Shown here: one piece after another, positions 59,965 through 64,000 of the stretch
Numbering within the stretch: the first letter of the stretch is position 1
Layout of the letters: each line of letters starts with the position of its first letter
From: Glycocaulis sp051859565
Lineage (GTDB): Bacteria; Pseudomonadota; Alphaproteobacteria; Caulobacterales; Maricaulaceae
Length of the DNA: 64,000 bases
NCBI RefSeq assembly: GCF_051859565.1
Contig: NZ_JBHYFK010000005.1
Coordinates: forward strand, 124,001-188,000
Direction of reading: 5' to 3'
Translations under genes and position numbers: made by a program
The notes under the pieces: generated by a model
Databases searched by the model: none
Seen by the model: the letters and a program-made list of their open reading frames with translations, nothing else
What the model was told of the DNA's origin: nothing

Positions 59965-61484
59965 GATGGCTGCTGGCTCTCTGTGCCGTCGCCTGCCTGG
60001 CACTGGCCGCCTGCTCGGATGCGGGCAGCAGCGCCGATGACGAACAGGTATTGCGCGTCGGGGTGGCGTCTCTCCCGGCCAGTCTTGGCAATCCCTATCG
60101 CGGCAATGGCCGTCCCGGCTCACTGCTCTGGCATGCCATTTTTGACGGGCTGACCCGGCTTGATTTCGATGGCGATCCCGAACCTGCCCTGGCGGTGGAA
60201 TGGGCGCTGGTGTCACCCAATGTCTGGCGCTTCACCCTGCGCGAAGGGGTGCGTTACTCCAACGGGCGGCCTTTCGACGCCGACGCCGTGGTGGAGGTGT
60301 TTGAGTGGCTCGCGACACCGGAGGGGCGGCGCAATCTGATCGGCATTGAAATGCGTGACATCGTGGCGGTGCGCGCGATTGATGCGCTGACTGTGGAGTT
60401 TGAAACCGCAAACCCCGATCCCGTTCTGCCCCGCCGTCTGGTGACGGTGAACATGGTCGAGCCGCGCGCCGTGCAGGAGATGGGGCTGGACGCCTATAGC
60501 CGCGCGCCGGTGGGCACAGGCGCGTTCGTCATGACCCGCTGGGACCAGCGCCGCCGCCACCTGACGCTGGAGCGCAACCTGGATAGCTGGCGCGCATCCT
60601 CTCTGGACCGGCTCGTGTTTCTGGAGCTGCCGAGCTCGGCTGGCCGCACCCAGGCGCTTCTCTCCGGCGATGTTGATCTGGCCCTGATCGATCTGGAAGA
60701 GATGGATCGGCTGGAGCGCGGCGGATTTCCCATTCTCTCCACGCCGTCCATGCAGGTGAAGGCCTATACCTTCCGCGTCGAGGGCAGCAGTGAGAATTCG
60801 CCCATTCGCGATGTGCGGGTGCGTCAGGCGCTCAATTACGCCGTCGACAAGGATGCGATCTCCGCCCTCCTGCCCGGCGGCGCTGTTCCCTCCGGCCAGC
60901 CAGCGCCAAGCGGTGTGTTTGGCCACGACCCTTCGATTGAGCCATACCCTTATGATCCGCAGCGCGCGCGCGCCTTGCTGGCAGAGGCAGGATGGCCGGA
61001 CGGGTTTGAACTGACGATGGAAGTGCTGACCGATGCGGCGCCGGGCGATGATCTGATGACACAAGCCGTAGCGGAGTACTGGCGGCAGGTGGGTGTGAAC
61101 ACCAGGCTGCGCATTGTTACCCTGCCGGAATATCTCAACCGGCTGCTGACCAATAACTGGCGCGGCGATGCCTTTGCCCTGTCCTGGAACAGCTTTCAGT
61201 ACAATGACATTACCCGCGCGATGAATGATTTTTCCTGCGGGCGTTTCGTGCCGTATTTCTGCGACGAGGCGATCACGGCAGAGTTTCAGGCCGCGCGCGT
61301 GCTCCATGACGAAGATGCCCGGCTTGAGGCGTATCACGCACTGGCGCGCGCCTACCGGGAGGCTGCGCCGTCGGTCTTCCTGGTGGAACACCGCGACCTG
61401 TTCGCCTACGGCCCGCATGTGGAGGGCGTACAGATACGCCACCGCGTGCCGGTCTATGAAGAGATCACGCTTCAGCGCCGCTGA
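59961..61484 (+). CDS. ABC transporter substrate-binding lipoprotein (family 5)
   Basis: A 507-residue extracytoplasmic solute receptor of family 5 (peptide/nickel). The lipobox is LAAC (Cys18), so it is a lipoprotein. HAIFDGLTRLDFDGDPEPALAVEW, WRFTLREGVRYSNGRPF and APVGTGAFVMTRWD, then VRQALNYAVDKDAI are standard family blocks. The ligand is unknown. It is last in the operon, after the ATPases, whereas in dpp and opp operons the binding-protein gene is usually first. Its stop overlaps the convergent MFS gene by 13 bp. Confidence 0.92.
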   Translation: MRWLLALCAVACLALAACSDAGSSADDEQVLRVGVASLPASLGNPYRGNGRPGSLLWHAIFDGLTRLDFDGDPEPALAVEWALVSPNVWRFTLREGVRYSNGRPFDADAVVEVFEWLATPEGRRNLIGIEMRDIVAVRAIDALTVEFETANPDPVLPRRLVTVNMVEPRAVQEMGLDAYSRAPVGTGAFVMTRWDQRRRHLTLERNLDSWRASSLDRLVFLELPSSAGRTQALLSGDVDLALIDLEEMDRLERGGFPILSTPSMQVKAYTFRVEGSSENSPIRDVRVRQALNYAVDKDAISALLPGGAVPSGQPAPSGVFGHDPSIEPYPYDPQRARALLAEAGWPDGFELTMEVLTDAAPGDDLMTQAVAEYWRQVGVNTRLRIVTLPEYLNRLLTNNWRGDAFALSWNSFQYNDITRAMNDFSCGRFVPYFCDEAITAEFQAARVLHDEDARLEAYHALARAYREAAPSVFLVEHRDLFAYGPHVEGVQIRHRVPVYEEITLQRR

Positions 61485-62833
61485 GCCGCGCCGCCAAGCT
61501 TTGCCAGGCTGATCGCGGCGGCTAGCATGGCGAAGACAGCGGCAAGGCCCAGTGCCAGCTGGGGCGCATTGTCGCCTGCGAAGTGAAACATGCCGCCCAT
61601 CACCACAGCGCCGGCCGTTTGACCAGCAAGCCGCCCGGAGGCCAGCAGGCCGCTGGCCCCGCCGCTGCGCCCGCGCGGCGCAGCCATCAGTATGTCGCGG
61701 GCATTGGGGCTCTGGAACAGGCCAAAGCCTATACCGCAGCCTGCCAGCGCGGCTACCAGCAGGGCAGGCGGAGCCGAGGCGGGCATGAAAGCCCACGCGG
61801 CAAGGGCTGCCGCAAACACGGTCATGCCCACGCCGCCGAACAGTCCGGCAGGCACGCGCCCGGTAAGCGAACCGCTAAAGCTGGCGGCCATGCCGGTTGC
61901 TACCGGCCAGGCCACCATCATCAGCCCTGTTTCCACCAGAGAGCGGCCGAACACGACGTGCATGAGGAAGGGCAGGGCGATCATCGTCAGCGCCTGGGCC
62001 ATGAAAGCCGTTACCGCTGCGCTGGCCGCAAGGGCCATAGACCGGATACGCAACAGATCCACCGGCACGAGCGGGGCAGGGTGGGCGCGGGCGCGCCAGA
62101 CCAGCGCGGCCAGAAGGGTCAGCCCTGAAAGGGCCATGACCCAGCCTGCGGGGTGGCCGTGCAGTCCCTTGTCGATACCCAGGAAGAGCAACACGAAGGC
62201 CGCCGCATTGAGCGCTGCGCCCGCCCAGTCGAACCGCGCCCGGCTGGCCGTCGCACCGGGCAGGGCCCAGACAGCGAGGGCCAGCGCGCCCAGACCGATC
62301 GGCACGTTGAAGGCAAACAGCCAGCGCCAGTCCGCCACCGACAATATGCCGGCAGCCACGGCTGGCCCGGCAGCGGCAGATGCCGCGACTACCAGCGCGT
62401 TTAGCCCGACGCCGCGCCCCAGCATGGAGACAGGGTAGGTGTGGCGCACCAGAGCGCCATTAATGCTCATGATGGCGGCTGCGCCGATGCCCTGAAAAAC
62501 CCGGGCGGCGATCAGGAAGCTGGCATCAGGCGCCAGCGCGCATAAACCGGCGCCCGCAACGAAGATGGCCAGTCCTGCCCCGTATACGCGGCGGAATCCT
62601 ATGCTTTCGCCCAGCGCGGCCATGGGAAGCAGGAGCGCGAGTATGGTCAGCTGGTAGGCATTGACCGCCCAGATCATGCGTGATGGCGGCGCGTCAAAAG
62701 CGCTGACGAGGGCGGGCAATGCAATATTGGCGATGCTGGCATCCAGCACGCACATGGCTATCGCAACAGCGATGGCCAGCGCAGACAGCTGCCGGCGTGG
62801 TGCCGGCAGTCCGTCAGCCGGCTCCCCGCCCAC
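61472..62833 (-). CDS. MFS transporter (DHA2, EmrB/QacA type)
   Basis: A 453-residue exporter with 12 to 14 helices. It opens with VLDASIANIALPALVSAF, WAVNAYQLTILALLLPMAAL, then RVFQGIGAAAIMSINGALV and the motif C-like ALVVAASAAAGPAVAAGI. The group includes drug and small-molecule exporters. The substrate is unknown. A GTG at 62833 starts the frame; no good ATG exists before the first helix. It lies 26 bp downstream of the methyltransferase gene on the same strand, which may put the two in one transcript. Confidence 0.88.
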   Translation of the reverse strand: MGGEPADGLPAPRRQLSALAIAVAIAMCVLDASIANIALPALVSAFDAPPSRMIWAVNAYQLTILALLLPMAALGESIGFRRVYGAGLAIFVAGAGLCALAPDASFLIAARVFQGIGAAAIMSINGALVRHTYPVSMLGRGVGLNALVVAASAAAGPAVAAGILSVADWRWLFAFNVPIGLGALALAVWALPGATASRARFDWAGAALNAAAFVLLFLGIDKGLHGHPAGWVMALSGLTLLAALVWRARAHPAPLVPVDLLRIRSMALAASAAVTAFMAQALTMIALPFLMHVVFGRSLVETGLMMVAWPVATGMAASFSGSLTGRVPAGLFGGVGMTVFAAALAAWAFMPASAPPALLVAALAGCGIGFGLFQSPNARDILMAAPRGRSGGASGLLASGRLAGQTAGAVVMGGMFHFAGDNAPQLALGLAAVFAMLAAAISLAKLGGAAQRR

Positions 62834-62859
62834 GCCGGGGGCGGGGTCTGGCGGCGGTG

Positions 62860-64000
62860 TCAGGACGTAAGGGCGGTGCCGCGTTGCCCGCTGGCATCCG
62901 GCTTTTCGCCCAGAACGAGATACCAGGAGCGAGGCCCGTCGCGCATTTTTACCGTGGTCTCGACCACCTCGTCATCGGCAAAGCCATTTTCGCGCATGAC
63001 GGCGGGGACGTCTGCGTTCAGGAAGTCATCCCAGAACGGCTCGTTATTGTTTTTGGTCTGCCAGGCGAACATGAACTTCTCGAACTCGGAGAAGTCGGCG
63101 CCCTTCACCGGCACGTCCTGGTGAACAACCACCCCGCCCGGCTTGAGAACGCGGCGGGCCTCGGCGAAAATCTTGCCGAGCATGGGGCGCGAGACCTCGT
63201 GCATCATGTTGTGGGAGATGACGAGATCGAAGCTCTCGTCCTCGAAATCCAAGCGCGCTGCGTCCATCTGGTGGAAATGCACTTTCAGGCCCATGGCCTC
63301 GGCGCGCAGATGGGCGTAGCGCAGCATGGCTGGCGCCACGTCGACGGCGTGAACCTCCGCGTCCGGGAAGCGCGCCGCATAACCAACAGACGCACCTCCC
63401 GCCGAGCAGGCAAGGTCGAGAATGCGCAAGGGCCGCATCGTGCCATAGCGTTCTTCGAGAAAATCGATCACGGCCGCTGACTTGCTGTCTTTCGCGCCGA
63501 TGCCGGTGCCGGCAGAAAACGCGTTGCCGCCGCTCTCATACAGCGCGCCGGCGATGATGTCGTTGCCGCCCGCATCGCGCATATAGCCGCCCGGCTGGCC
63601 ATGAATATGGGCCGCAAAGGCATCATCGGGCGCGTCAAAGTCACGGGCCAGCGACAGCGTGCCGCCAGCCGGGGCATTGCTGAAGCGCGAGGCGGCTTCC
63701 TGCATGCGCGGCAGGTCGCGCTGGATGGTTTCCTCGACACTGTTCCACATCAGCTCCTGCGCGCTGCAGCTGAGCGCGCTCCACAGCTGGTAGTAAGGAT
63801 CAACAGCCATCGCCTCGCCGATCTCTGCCTGGCTATGCGGCTCTTGGCCGGTCGCTGCTTCGTGCCGCTTGGCTGCACGGGCGCGGAACACTTTTTCATT
63901 GCCCGGCTGAAGCTGCGTCAGGCGGCGCTTGAGCTGCACGACATACTGGGTGCGGGCTGCCTCGTCATGGTTGGGGCGGGCCAGAATGTCATGGGTGGCA
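62860..64000 (-). CDS. SAM-dependent methyltransferase (N-terminus beyond window edge)
   Basis: At least 380 residues, open to the window's right edge, so the start lies outside. A class I methyltransferase core is near the middle: ILDLACSAGGASVGYAARFP (motif I), VHAVDVAPAMLRYAHLRAEA, DAARLDFEDESFDLVISHNM, KIFAEARRVLKPGGVV. Ahead of the core is a 200-residue helical extension. The C-terminal KMRDGPRSWYLVLGEKPDA is not typical of any specific group I know. The target is unknown. It is followed by the MFS exporter gene; a methylated product exported by it is possible but is only inference. Confidence 0.8.
   Translation of the reverse strand, partial: ATHDILARPNHDEAARTQYVVQLKRRLTQLQPGNEKVFRARAAKRHEAATGQEPHSQAEIGEAMAVDPYYQLWSALSCSAQELMWNSVEETIQRDLPRMQEAASRFSNAPAGGTLSLARDFDAPDDAFAAHIHGQPGGYMRDAGGNDIIAGALYESGGNAFSAGTGIGAKDSKSAAVIDFLEERYGTMRPLRILDLACSAGGASVGYAARFPDAEVHAVDVAPAMLRYAHLRAEAMGLKVHFHQMDAARLDFEDESFDLVISHNMMHEVSRPMLGKIFAEARRVLKPGGVVVHQDVPVKGADFSEFEKFMFAWQTKNNNEPFWDDFLNADVPAVMRENGFADDEVVETTVKMRDGPRSWYLVLGEKPDASGQRGTALTS

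Overview
This is a gene-dense, GC-rich stretch of what looks like an alphaproteobacterial chromosome. The best guess is a member of the Hyphomonadaceae/Maricaulales/Caulobacterales group. Supporting evidence is the order ffs (SRP RNA) - dnaX - ybaB - recR, an aspartate kinase/diaminopimelate decarboxylase fusion, a DnaX lacking the usual zinc cysteines, a DUF1289 protein and a TonB-dependent receptor. There is no rRNA, CRISPR array, transposase, integrase or phage gene. Most of the window is ordinary core genome.

Layout. 0-3.2 kb: DUF3253 and uracil-DNA glycosylase-family genes, a left-handed beta-helix acyltransferase, a nucleoside transporter and a DUF1289 protein. 3.3-7.2 kb: a minus-strand operon of a tyrosine phosphatase, pabB, pabC (p-aminobenzoate/folate) and an alpha/beta hydrolase. 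7.3-17.2 kb: an MHYT-GGDEF-EAL cyclic-di-GMP protein, a SulP transporter, AMP nucleosidase, a secreted phosphodiesterase, the LysAC fusion and a MarC protein. 17.4-20.5 kb: a crotonase-fold protein, an SDR and a thiolase (acyl-CoA metabolism). 20.5-25.6 kb: several small exported proteins, a chemoreceptor and tRNA-Met(CAT). 25.7-35.3 kb: a CoA-transferase, an SLC13 permease, TPR proteins, an M17 aminopeptidase with an NlpC/P60 peptidase, a membrane cytochrome c and NudC. 35.6-43.5 kb: an outer-membrane barrel, a small gene under a Fur-like box, ffs-dnaX-ybaB-recR, a PQQ-type sugar dehydrogenase and rmuC-def. 43.6-53.2 kb: a GNAT protein, an SDR, DUF2254, guaB, an RsmB-type methyltransferase, an ArsR/SRPBCC pair, a DUF433/DUF5615 toxin-antitoxin-like pair and guaA. 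53.3-64 kb: a GntR regulator, a TonB-dependent receptor, a complete peptide-type ABC importer, an MFS exporter and a methyltransferase cut by the window edge.

The most system-like accessory parts are two. The first is the GntR - TonB receptor - permease - permease - ATPase - ATPase - binding-lipoprotein locus at 53.3-61.5 kb, which would carry one unknown substrate across both membranes. The second is the DUF433/DUF5615 pair at 51.06-51.64 kb, whose toxin-like gene overlaps the start of guaA, so that a stress-type module is physically coupled to GMP synthesis. Smaller points of interest are a 77-residue protein behind a Fur-like box, a crotonase that has lost both hydratase glutamates, and a GGDEF-EAL protein without the inhibitory site. 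All family assignments come from reading motifs by eye; no database search was run.
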